A stretch of DNA of 35,734 nt from NCBI GenBank assembly GCA_016935485.1, contig JAFGQW010000227.1, positions 1-35,734 of the forward strand, read 5' to 3'. Shown piece by piece: positions 27,646-35,334 of this stretch. The translations under genes were made by a program, and so were the position numbers. Numbering within the stretch: the stretch's first letter is position 1; every line of letters begins with the position of its first letter. The DNA comes from Planctomycetota bacterium (GTDB taxonomy: Bacteria > Planctomycetota > JAFGQW01). Under the pieces are notes generated by a model. That model saw only the letters and a list, made by a program, of their open reading frames with translations, was not told the origin of the DNA and searched no databases.

Positions 27646-29319
27646 ATGATCGCCCTCATTCGAAGCACTCCTGTGGCCTTGGCACTCGCGCTCCTGGTCG
27701 GCACAGGCGCCGGCCAACTGAATGGCACGTACACGATTGACCCCAGCGGCTCGGGCTCGCGCAACTTCAAGACGTTCAACGCGGCAGTCACGGCCCTCGC
27801 CGCTGGTGTGAACGGGCCGGTCACCTTCACCATCGCTTCGGTCGTGTTTCAAGAGACCGTCCTGATAGCCACTCCGATCTCCGGAGCGTCCGCCACGAAC
27901 ACGATCAGCTTCGTTGCTCCGTCCGGCCAGGCCGTTCTCGACGCGAATGGCCAGAACGACGCCCTGAGAATCGTCAGTCCTGTATCCTGGCTTCGCTTCG
28001 AGAATATCAAGATCATCAATTGGCGCCGACGCGGACTTGTCATCGCTTCCGGGGCTGGCCTTCCGCGGGACTTCGTATTCTCCAGGATCGAGATCGACAA
28101 TGAGGCGCCAGGTTCACCCTTCGACCCGCCCGCTGCATTTGATGCTACAGATGTCATTGACTGCGTCGTCCGCAATTGCATTCTTCGTGGAACCAGCGGC
28201 GCTGCCGTGGTCAACTACGGCAGTAACGTCCTCTTTGACAGTTGCGAAATGGACGGGCTCGGGAAGGCGCGCCCGGTCCTCTATCTCGTGAATGGCAGGG
28301 ACTCTGACCACGTCGTCAAGAACTGCTTCATCCACAGTCCTGGAAACACACGTTCCTACGGATACGCCCTCCGCCTCGCCGCGAATAGTCTCGGCGCCAT
28401 GATCGTGAACAACACTATCATCTCGGACCATAGTGAAGCGACGGTATTTCTCACCTCGCCTCCGGACCCGTGGAGCCAAGCGTCGTCCTTCAAGAACAAC
28501 ATCGTCATCAACCTCGGGACCGGCCCTGCCATCGTTTTTGAGTGGATCTCCAACCAGATCTCTCCGTACGTGTCTGACCACAACTGCTACTACTCGCGCA
28601 ACCCATCCAACCGGATCCTGGTCTCGACATGGTGGAATCCCCTGATCGTGTTCTCCGGGGACCTTGCCGCTTTTCGCGCCTGGCAGAAGCAGAATCCAGC
28701 TGCGATCGTGCCGGGAGGAGTTACGAGCTACGACGCGAACAGCATCGAGGCCGACCCCGGTCTGGTCAGCATGACGCAGCCGTTCGACATCCACTTGAAA
28801 CAAACGTCCCCCGTCATTGATCTCGGGACTACCAACCTCGTCGAGCCGTTTCAGACCTTCCCTCAGGGTTTCAAGGTAACGCACGACTTCGAGGGACAGG
28901 TCCGAGAATGGAAGCCTGACATCGGCGCGGACGAGATTGCGGCGAGCCTCGTCGGCTCGGGGTCAACCTCGATCGGCGGAACCCAGAACCTCGCGCTCGC
29001 CGCGCCACGAGACGCCGGACTCCTCTGTCAAGTCGGCTCATCGTTCGGGACCGGGCCGATCATGATTGGCTGGCGGCCCCTTGGGCTTGGCCTGGATGAC
29101 CTGCTCTTGGCCACGGCGAACAACTACTGGCCAAGGGTCTTTTCCGGCTATCGCGGTGTACTCGACGGCCAGGGCCAGGCCAAGGCGGGTATCAACATCC
29201 CGTATGCGCCGACGCTGATCGGCCTGCGGCTGAATACTGCTTTCGTGACGATCAGCCCGTCAGCGCCGTTCGGCATCCAGTCGATCTCGAACACGGTTTC
29301 GTTCACGATCACCACGTAG
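27646..29319 (+). CDS. Secreted right-handed beta-helix protein with shared C-terminal domain
   Basis: A 557-residue protein with AAAGGA upstream and a signal peptide (ALIRSTPVALALALLVGTGAG). The mature N-terminus GTYTIDPSGSGSRNFKTFNA followed by VNGPVTFTI is a common start of secreted parallel beta-helix proteins. Stacked short repeats follow (WLRFENIKIINW; VVNYGSNVLFDSCEM; DHVVKNCFIHSPGNT; IVNNTIISDHS; FKNNIVINLGTG). A DIGADE element ends the helix. The last 120 or so residues are the shared domain (LVGSGS, QVGSSFGTGPIMIGWRPL, VFSGYRGVLDGQG, GIQSISNTVSFTI). No polysaccharide-lyase catalytic residues can be assigned. The DNA is visibly less GC-rich than the kinase gene. Confidence 0.87.
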   Translation: MIALIRSTPVALALALLVGTGAGQLNGTYTIDPSGSGSRNFKTFNAAVTALAAGVNGPVTFTIASVVFQETVLIATPISGASATNTISFVAPSGQAVLDANGQNDALRIVSPVSWLRFENIKIINWRRRGLVIASGAGLPRDFVFSRIEIDNEAPGSPFDPPAAFDATDVIDCVVRNCILRGTSGAAVVNYGSNVLFDSCEMDGLGKARPVLYLVNGRDSDHVVKNCFIHSPGNTRSYGYALRLAANSLGAMIVNNTIISDHSEATVFLTSPPDPWSQASSFKNNIVINLGTGPAIVFEWISNQISPYVSDHNCYYSRNPSNRILVSTWWNPLIVFSGDLAAFRAWQKQNPAAIVPGGVTSYDANSIEADPGLVSMTQPFDIHLKQTSPVIDLGTTNLVEPFQTFPQGFKVTHDFEGQVREWKPDIGADEIAASLVGSGSTSIGGTQNLALAAPRDAGLLCQVGSSFGTGPIMIGWRPLGLGLDDLLLATANNYWPRVFSGYRGVLDGQGQAKAGINIPYAPTLIGLRLNTAFVTISPSAPFGIQSISNTVSFTITT

Positions 29320-29645
29320 CGCCGCGGCGGTCCTGCAGCCGACTCGTCGGGCAGGAGTCGCCGACACCGTGGCTGGCCGAGATTCGGAAGGTGGCAACCG
29401 ACCGGCTGTGCGCGATCGCGGACCGGAGGCCTGCGGCCGCCAGACCGGCCAGCGCACAGGTTTCCACGGTGCGACTCACGTCTGGCCCTGCCAATCACCG
29501 CTACCCATCTGCGGAACTTCCCTCGCGAAACCGCCGGTCGGGGCGAATAGTGCCGAGGAGGCGTGTCGCCTCCTGTGCAGAGCCCGTCGGAGAGGTGTCA
29601 TTTCCGCGCGGCTTCCAACTGGCGCTTGAGAAAGGACGAGAACCC
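29320..29645. other. Intergenic stretch, nothing recognised
   Basis: A 326-bp gap. The frame of the next gene stays open back to 29391, but the added residues would precede and bury the signal peptide. No promoter, terminator or RNA is obvious. Confidence 0.5.
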
Positions 29646-31760
29646 ATGAACCGACGTCGATTGTCACGAGCAGCCTCTCTTGGCCTGGTCCTGGCCTGCG
29701 GTCTGGTGCTGGCCCTCGCGGGCACACCGGCCGCACAAACCACTCCTGGAACGGTGGATACGAGCTTCGGTGGTGGCGACGGTTTCGTCAGTGCGCTCGG
29801 GTCCATGGCCTTTGCGAGGGCCATGGCGGTAGACTCGCTCGGGCGGATCCTTGCCGTCGGGGACTACAACGGCGCCTGGGTGATCCTCCGGTTCACCACC
29901 GACGGGCAGCTCGACACGACCAGCTTCGGATCGTCCGGTCAGGTGGGGCTCTTCGGCCAGGGCCTGTGTGACCGGGCCCTGGACGTGACCACACAGCTCA
30001 TCGGGAACGACGAGAAGATCGTTGTCGTCGGCCTGACCGGGTTCTACGCCGATCAGCAGTTCACGGTCGTCCGGCTCAACGCCGACGGTTCCATGGATTC
30101 GAGCTTCGGCACCAACGGGATCGTACAGGCCGAGATCAGCCCGTATGGTTCGGGTTCCTATGCCGTGGCCGTGCAGCCGGACGGGAAGATCGTGGTCGCT
30201 GGATTCAGCTTCAACAAGGACCATCGTGCGGCTCTCACCGTGGCCCGGTACAACGTCGACGGGAGCCTCGATACCCAGACATTCGGAACCCCCAACAGTC
30301 CGAAGGACGTGAAGAGAGGGGCGCCTCCGCACAAGGGCTACATCATCGACGACATCGCGGCCGAGACGAACGACAACGTCTATCCGGGCGCGATTGCGCT
30401 CCAGGTCGACGGCAAGATCGTCGTGGCCGGGTTCTCGGGCCAGAGCGGCCTCTTTCAGTACCAGTCGTGGGAGGGCTGGACCGTCGCCCGTTACACCGCT
30501 GGCGGAAGCGTCGATGCGACCTTCGGGACCAACGGGAAGGTGATCGCCGAGACATTGCCTCCGTGGTTTGACCGGCGGCAGGCCAAGGGCGTGGCGATCC
30601 AGGCTGACGGGAAGATCCTGGTTTCGGGAAGGGGATGGACCTCGGACCTCAGCGAGTTCGACGCAGTGGTCATGAGGTACAACGCGAATGGCAGCGCCGA
30701 TGATACGTTTGGCACGAACGGTCTCACCAGGAGCTGGCTGACCGGAGAACAGGACCACGGCGGCCCGGTCGCCATGCAATCGGATGGGAAGATCCTGGTG
30801 GCGGACAAGTACCTGTCCGACATGGCGGTCTTCCGCTTCAACCAGAACGGCACGCCGGACACCTCGTTCGGCACGAGCCATACCGGCCTGAGCGACCTGG
30901 TCGGCGCCTCTCCAGGATCGACCGAATTCGTCTACTCGCTCGCTCTCGATGCGAACGGTGGCATCTTCGTGGGCGGGTCGACCGATGGTGCGGGCCTTGA
31001 CGTGGCCAAGTTCCACGGCGACGCGCCCGTCACGACGCCGCCGGCGGCGCCCACGGCTCTGATGGCCACGGCCGCCTCTTCCAGCCAGATCGACCTCTCC
31101 TGGACCGACAACGCGAGCGACGAGCAGGGCTTCAAGATCGAGCGCTCCCCCGATGGAAGCGCCTGGGTGCAGATCGCGACGGTGGCGGCCGACGCGACGA
31201 GCTACAACGACACCGGCCTCGCGCCAAGCACGACCTACTACTATCGGGTGCGGGCGTACAACGCCGCGGGGGACTCGGCTTACTCGGGCCCGGCGTTCGC
31301 TACGACACAGCAAGCGCCACCGCCCGTGGACTACCTGGCGGCGAGCGACATTCCGGTCGCGGGAACGGTGACCGGCAGCTACTCGGACACCCATGCTGCG
31401 GGCGGCGCGATCGAGGCCATCACCGAGATCGAGTCCGGCGGCAACCCGGCAAGCAAGCGGTACAGTTACCTCGAGCACAGGTGGAGCTTCAACGACGTGG
31501 CACAAGGCCGGTCCTTCCGGGTCAAGTGGACTCATGTCCCGGCCGGCGACGGAGATTCCTTCGAGTTCAAGTACTCCACCGACGGCTCGACCTTCCAGAC
31601 GTTCGCCAGCGCGAGCTGGGACAACGGGTACCAGATCCACGTCTTCCCGAACCCTGTGAGCGGGACGGTGTACATCCGCGTGTGCGATACTGACCGGACG
31701 AAGGGCCATCGTCTGCTGGACACGATCTCCATCGATCACATGTTCATCCGGTCCGAGTAG
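29646..31760 (+). CDS. Secreted delta-60 repeat protein with fibronectin type III domain
   Basis: A 704-residue protein; GGACGAG lies 4 nt before the ATG, and a signal peptide follows (SLGLVLACGLVLALAGTPAAQ). About seven delta-60 repeats (residues about 35-455) have the form AVQPDGKIVVAGF plus VARYNxDGSLDxxFG; such repeats are thought to form a propeller. A fibronectin III domain follows (APTALMATAASSSQIDLSW to TYYYRVRAYNAAGDSAYSG, about 462-555). The C-terminus (about 565-704) is a separate beta-sandwich (YLEHRWSFNDV, FRVKWTH, VYIRVCDTDRT). Unlike the other secreted repeat proteins it lacks the shared C-terminal domain. It is probably extracellular; the substrate is unknown. A strong hairpin follows the stop. 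Confidence 0.9.
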   Translation: MNRRRLSRAASLGLVLACGLVLALAGTPAAQTTPGTVDTSFGGGDGFVSALGSMAFARAMAVDSLGRILAVGDYNGAWVILRFTTDGQLDTTSFGSSGQVGLFGQGLCDRALDVTTQLIGNDEKIVVVGLTGFYADQQFTVVRLNADGSMDSSFGTNGIVQAEISPYGSGSYAVAVQPDGKIVVAGFSFNKDHRAALTVARYNVDGSLDTQTFGTPNSPKDVKRGAPPHKGYIIDDIAAETNDNVYPGAIALQVDGKIVVAGFSGQSGLFQYQSWEGWTVARYTAGGSVDATFGTNGKVIAETLPPWFDRRQAKGVAIQADGKILVSGRGWTSDLSEFDAVVMRYNANGSADDTFGTNGLTRSWLTGEQDHGGPVAMQSDGKILVADKYLSDMAVFRFNQNGTPDTSFGTSHTGLSDLVGASPGSTEFVYSLALDANGGIFVGGSTDGAGLDVAKFHGDAPVTTPPAAPTALMATAASSSQIDLSWTDNASDEQGFKIERSPDGSAWVQIATVAADATSYNDTGLAPSTTYYYRVRAYNAAGDSAYSGPAFATTQQAPPPVDYLAASDIPVAGTVTGSYSDTHAAGGAIEAITEIESGGNPASKRYSYLEHRWSFNDVAQGRSFRVKWTHVPAGDGDSFEFKYSTDGSTFQTFASASWDNGYQIHVFPNPVSGTVYIRVCDTDRTKGHRLLDTISIDHMFIRSE

Positions 31761-31798
31761 GCCCGGCCTGCGACTCCCCGCCAAGGAGGCGATCCTCG

Positions 31799-31835
31799 GG
31801 CTGCGCGACGGCTGGCGGACGGCCGTCGCGCAGCC
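31799..31835. terminator. Long GC hairpin after the delta-60 gene
   Basis: GGCTGCGCGACGGC (31799-31812) is the exact inverse complement of 31822-31835, with a 9-nt loop. A 14-bp perfect stem 38 bp after the stop suggests a terminator or mRNA 3'-end stabiliser. No T-tract follows, so termination by this hairpin alone is uncertain. Confidence 0.6.
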
Positions 31836-31942
31836 GGACCGTCGAACTCGGTTTCGCGTGAGTCGTGGCGCGCTCGCGGCACTCGACCCGGAAGTCCGGC
31901 AGTCTGAAATCCCAGACTCGGGCGCCGCGCGATACGACCGGG

Positions 31943-32055
31943 GGAGCCGCGCACACGCAACTGGAGTTGACGCGTGCATACGCAACCGGGGTTGAGGTGT
32001 GCGGGACGGAACCAGCCTCGGCCACAACGGACCGCGCGTCAACTCTGGTGCGTGC
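31943..32055. repeat. Repeat cluster 1 (CGCAACCGGRGTTGA family)
   Basis: Two forward copies (31951-31970, 31976-31995; 25-nt period) have consensus GCAYACGCAACYGGRGTTGA. One inverted copy, TCAACTCTGGTGCGTGC, lies at 32039-32055. The first copy with its flank is 27-28 bp nearly identical to 32725-32752. Each unit has a CAACC-GG-GGTTG inner dyad. The family is not one I know. Confidence 0.75.
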
Positions 32056-32267
32056 CCCAGCAAGGACGTCAGCACGACGATGATCTACGCCCGGGGCCGG
32101 AACCGAGATCCCGCGGGCCTCAGGAGCGCGGCGGATCGCCTTGGCGGACGGTGACCCTGGAACCCGCGCGGGCGGGCCTTCCTCCGGCTCGCGCTCGGGC
32201 ATCTCGCCCGCCGGCCGCGGGCGGCCCGGTTCCGCGGGGAATCGGACGGACCTCCCCAACGCCGGCG

Positions 32268-32441
32268 CCGCCTCACGTCCACGTGGAGCAGGCCGGCGCC
32301 GTTGCCAAGTTCTGGCTGGAGCCGGTATCTTTGGTGTCGTCGAGTCGGTTCCGGGCACACGAGCTTCGTCGACTGGAACGGCTCGTGGCCGAACATCGAG
32401 AGGAGTTCCTGGAGGCATGGCATGACTGCTTCCAGCCCTGA
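32268..32441 (+). pseudogene. DUF4160 protein, 5'-truncated
   Basis: The translation PPHVHVEQAGAVAKFWLEP and then FRAHELRRLERLVAEHREE with EAWHDCF at the end matches the last two thirds of DUF4160, a small protein usually paired with DUF2442 in a toxin-antitoxin-like arrangement. The family N-terminus (of the type MPTVLRxGPYRF, about 20 residues) is absent. Upstream residues in all three frames do not supply it, and there is no close start codon with a ribosome site. The gene therefore looks truncated, probably by rearrangement next to repeat cluster 1. The stop overlaps the start of the DUF2442 gene by 20 bp, as is normal for the pair. Confidence 0.7.
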
Positions 32442-32694
32442 GGCGGATCCCCGGGCGATCGACGTCAGGACCGATGAAGACAACCTGGTTGTCGACCTGG
32501 CCGATGGCCGGCGAGTGAGCGCGCCCCTGGCGTGGTTCCCTCGCCTGCTCCACGCCAAGGCAGATCAACGCCGCAACTGGCGTCTCATCGGCGATGGTCG
32601 AGGTATCCACTGGCCCGACGTCGACGAGGATATCAGCGTCAGCGGACTGCTGCGCGGAACAGCCGCTCCCGAGGTATCGAGGCGCGCGGTCTGA
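32422..32694 (+). CDS. DUF2442 family protein (antitoxin-like partner of DUF4160)
   Basis: A 90-residue protein from ATG 32422 with GGAGG 6 nt upstream. The core is a full DUF2442 domain: DNLVVDLADGRRVSAPLAWF (about 20-39), PRLLHAKADQRRNWRLIGDG, then GIHWPDVDEDISVSGLL. Family members are small proteins encoded after DUF4160 and proposed, without firm proof, to be antitoxin-like or DNA-binding. Here the start codon lies inside the truncated DUF4160 remnant. The reading frame itself is intact, so this half could still be made. The pair lies between two copies of a 28-bp repeat (31943 and 32725). Confidence 0.85.
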   Translation: MTASSPEADPRAIDVRTDEDNLVVDLADGRRVSAPLAWFPRLLHAKADQRRNWRLIGDGRGIHWPDVDEDISVSGLLRGTAAPEVSRRAV

Positions 32695-32724
32695 GGGCCC
32701 GCGCAAGAATGACTTCCCGTTCTT

Positions 32725-32900
32725 GGAGCCGCGCACACGCAACCGGAGTTGATGCAGCGAGCACGACCGGGGTTGGCTGTGGGCGCAGGGAACCGACTTC
32801 CGAGAGCACGCACCGTACATCAACCCCGGTGCGGGCATCGGGACATCAAGCCCGGTGCGGGCACCAGCGGTGCGGAGACCCGCGGATCAACTCCGGTGCG
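32725..32900. repeat. Repeat cluster 2 (CGCAACCGGRGTTGA family)
   Basis: Forward copies are at 32733-32752 (GCACACGCAACCGGAGTTGA) and 32761-32775 (GCACGACCGGGGTTG). Inverted copies TCAACCCCGGTGCG, TCAAGCCCGGTGCG and TCAACTCCGGTGCG start at 32820, 32846 and 32887. As in cluster 1, forward units lie on the left and inverted units on the right. GGTGCGGAGACCCG is also directly repeated at 32869 and 32895. The cluster ends where the pckG tail copy begins. Confidence 0.75.
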
Positions 32901-32904
32901 GAGA

Positions 32905-32993
32905 CCCGGTTCGGCGACCGGCTCCCCCCCGCCATCGCCGCGGAGCTCGATCGGGTCGAGGCTCGCCTCGGGACGGCGTGCGCCGGAGCTTGA
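32905..32993 (+). pseudogene. Displaced fragment of the 3' end of pckG
   Basis: These 89 bp align without gaps to 22064-22152, the last 29 codons and stop of pckG. The first 71 bp differ at only three positions; the last 18 bp are more diverged. The frame and the TGA are kept ([24 protein letters not shown]). The tail is native PEPCK sequence, so this copy is the derivative. A GCCCCAGGAGC element follows, resembling the decayed terminator of pckG. Confidence 0.85.
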
Positions 32994-33160
32994 ACAATGC
33001 CCCAGGAGCGTTTCCCCTTCCACGCCCATCGGACACCCTTCCCGGGTGCACAGCCGCCCGATCACGACCTGGAGCGTGCCCTTCTTGCCATCCCGGTTCT
33101 GGTCGTGCCGGGCCACGGAACAGGTGCACCTTTCGAAGGAACTCGAAGTCACGTCGTCGC

Positions 33161-33175
33161 GCGGGCCTCGCCCGC
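33161..33175. repeat. Short GC hairpin GCGGGC-CTC-GCCCGC
   Basis: A perfect 6-bp stem. It has the same arms as 6200-6215 and 8538-8554. It is followed by a run rich in ATCAGC/GTCAGC. Confidence 0.35.
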
Positions 33176-33556
33176 AGCCCACCGCCATCAGCGGTCAGCT
33201 ATCAGCTCCTCAAGAGAAGAAGAGCAGCGGCGCCTGCCGCGCGAGCCCGCGTTGCGTGGCGCAAAGTCATGGCGAATATAACTGCCGTGTTAGCAGAACC
33301 TTCTGTTCTTTCTCGCCGTGCGCAGAAGCTCGAGACTCATCGCATAGTATAGACAGCCACCGAGATCCGAGTCTCTTGGCCACACTCCGACGCCACGAAA
33401 AACCCGCGGTCCTTCCGACGCCATGGCTTACGGCCAGGAGCCTTATGAAACTTCCGCGTGCGTCATTGGCAGGTGCAGGATCACCAGGTAGTATTCGAAC
33501 CTCCACGCCGCCAGGTACCTCGTGCGGCATCGGATCCAAAGGAAAGCAGGCTATCC

Positions 33557-35212
33557 ATGCGAACGAACATCCTTCTCTTTGCCGGTATTCTTCTTCTGTT
33601 CGGCATGGGCCGCGCGGGCGCCCAGACGCACGTCGTCACCAATCCCTTGCCCGGATTCCCTGTTCTGTACGCGCGTCTTCTTGCACTGCCACGAGCGACC
33701 GCGGTCTTCCGCGCAAGCGGCCTCGAGGCGACCGTCCTTGAACTCCTCGGCAAGCCCGAAACCCCTCGAGCCGGTCAAGCGGCGGACTGGTCAGGAGCCA
33801 TCGACCAGCTTCATGCGTTGCACATCGGTTTATACGTAGGGACGTCGTCTTCCTCGCCCGAGACCATTCAAGCGATTCTCGTTGCCGAGCTAAGTCGGAC
33901 GGTCGACCTGCTGAAATGGCTCCCTGCCGCCGTTGCTCAGAACCTGGTCAAAGAGCTCATCGATGATGCCACCACGCTCTACCGTCTGGAATACGAAGTC
34001 CGCGGTCTTCCGCAAGGTCGGTTATGGTTCGCTACGATGCGCGAGCGTGTTATTATGTCGACCTGCCCCACCCTGGCAAAGAAGACTGTCGACCGCCTCC
34101 GAGAAAACGACATTCCGTCACTCGCAAGAGACACACGCTTTCAGACGGTGACAAGAAACTGGAAGGAACACGATGTGCAGGTCTTCCTCTCCTGTGCAGA
34201 GGTCCTTCGACTCTACTCGAGCAGGCTCGAAGAAAGGAAGAGGATAGCCTTTCTCGCTGCAGTTGACGCGTGGTCCATAGACGATATCTCGTACTTGTGT
34301 GGTGGCTGGGATTATGACGACTCGAAGATGGATCTGCGTGCCGCCATGAACGAACAAAGTCTAGCCTATCTCCTGCTGGCTCAGCCGGCTACGGAAAAGA
34401 AGATTCCGGCTTTTCTGCCGCGGAATACTTTCGTCTGCTTTGCACACAGCATTCGTGACGGCCGTGAGTTGTGGAAAAGATTGAGTGCCTTCTGTGAGAA
34501 TCTGCTAGTGCGAACCGGGAGTATGAAGGACGCGGGAGAATACCGCGAGTTCATCGACCGCGCAGAACAGGAAGTGGGGGTTCGGTTTGACGACCTGGCG
34601 GCTTTGGCGGTTGAAGAAGGAGGAGTTTTTCTCACATGGGAGCCAGAAGGCGACTGTACATCCAATGAGTGCGAATTCAGTCTCTTCAATTTCTTGAAGG
34701 ATGCAACAAGGGGCCAGGAGCTGTTCCGGAAGGTCGTGTCGGCCGTTTGGGGGGAAGAGGAAAGAACACAGGATGTGTGCGGCGTTGTGCTTCATACACC
34801 CGTAGATGGCTGGGCCGGGGGCATGACCTGGGGAATCATCGACAACTGTCTGTTGCACGGAGTCCCGCAGGAAGTGGTGAAACAGGGCGTGTTGGCGAGA
34901 AAGAGCGGACGATCGCTTGGTGAGCAGAAGGCGTTCCAGGAGATCGTAAGGCGTCTTCATCCCAAGAATGCCTACTGGGCGTACGCAGATCTTGGTATTC
35001 TGTACGAAGGATGCGTGAAGTCGCGTAGCTCCGAAAGGACCCCGATGAGGGGGCTGGTACAAGGCCTCGTCGCCGCGGCGAGCGTGACGGTGGAAAACGG
35101 AGTGTTTGATGCCCGAGTTGTTTGGAACAAGAACGTCACGTTGGGCGACATCTTCGGACTGGTCAGAAAGGTACTGGAGGACACACAATCTCGCAGACCG
35201 GTCGCGCGCTGA
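33557..35212 (+). CDS. Secreted protein of unknown function, AT-richer than its surroundings
   Basis: A 551-residue protein; AGGAAAG lies upstream of ATG 33557, and the signal peptide is NILLFAGILLLFGMGRAGAQ. An in-frame start at 33458 would bury the signal. The body alternates helices and strands: FPVLYARLLALPRATAVFRA near 30, IGLYVGTSSSS, EYEVRGLPQGRLWFATMRER, ALAVEEGGVFLTW and AYWAYADLGILYE near 480. The pattern of beta strands carrying short activity-like sentences (LPRNTFVCFAH, YWAYADLG) recalls DUF3352-type proteins, but I cannot assign it. Codon use has many A/T-ending codons (GAA, CTT, TTC/TTT mixed), unlike the GC3-saturated neighbours, so recent acquisition is plausible. It lies between repeats and an element-associated ORF. 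Confidence 0.8.
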   Translation: MRTNILLFAGILLLFGMGRAGAQTHVVTNPLPGFPVLYARLLALPRATAVFRASGLEATVLELLGKPETPRAGQAADWSGAIDQLHALHIGLYVGTSSSSPETIQAILVAELSRTVDLLKWLPAAVAQNLVKELIDDATTLYRLEYEVRGLPQGRLWFATMRERVIMSTCPTLAKKTVDRLRENDIPSLARDTRFQTVTRNWKEHDVQVFLSCAEVLRLYSSRLEERKRIAFLAAVDAWSIDDISYLCGGWDYDDSKMDLRAAMNEQSLAYLLLAQPATEKKIPAFLPRNTFVCFAHSIRDGRELWKRLSAFCENLLVRTGSMKDAGEYREFIDRAEQEVGVRFDDLAALAVEEGGVFLTWEPEGDCTSNECEFSLFNFLKDATRGQELFRKVVSAVWGEEERTQDVCGVVLHTPVDGWAGGMTWGIIDNCLLHGVPQEVVKQGVLARKSGRSLGEQKAFQEIVRRLHPKNAYWAYADLGILYEGCVKSRSSERTPMRGLVQGLVAAASVTVENGVFDARVVWNKNVTLGDIFGLVRKVLEDTQSRRPVAR

Positions 35213-35334
35213 CTTGGTCTGGAAAGATTGGTGCTGAGTCCCAGAGTAGTTGACCGGGTGAGTCTCAGATTGTCTGGCCTTGGAGGAGAGGGGCCGAGCC
35301 GCGTGGCGGCGGCTCGGCAGGGACTCGGGGTGGA

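Larger units (their letters stand above)
31761..32267. other. Accessory intergenic region
   Basis: About 500 bp with no intact gene. It contains a strong hairpin (31799-31835) and repeat cluster 1 (31943-32055). The remainder up to the DUF4160 remnant has no recognisable coding content; the frame of DUF4160 is open throughout but the translation is not family-like. Confidence 0.5.
32695..33556. other. Gene-free accessory stretch
   Basis: About 860 bp with no supported gene. It holds repeat cluster 2 (32725-32900), the pckG tail copy (32905-32993) with a decayed terminator-like sequence (32991-33018), and a hairpin (33161-33175) followed by an AGC/ATCAGC-rich run (CATCAGCGGTCAGCTATCAG). From about 33260 the base composition drifts to lower GC toward the next gene. 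Confidence 0.6.

Noticed and set aside
27351-27740. A 129-residue plus-strand ORF between the kinase and the beta-helix gene
   Set aside because: It overlaps the start of the beta-helix gene in another frame, has no clear ribosome site, and its composition is not protein-like.
31943-32900. CRISPR array
   Set aside because: The units occur in both orientations, are only 15-20 bp, and have 5-10 bp or irregular gaps rather than 30-bp spacers; no cas gene is present.
33470-33510. tRNA on the minus strand suggested by GGTTCGAATAC
   Set aside because: The T-stem does not pair, and no acceptor or anticodon arm can be drawn around it.
32749-33741. A 330-residue ORF through the repeat cluster and the pckG fragment
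   Set aside because: It reads across repeats, out of frame with the pckG tail, and into the signal peptide region of the next gene.
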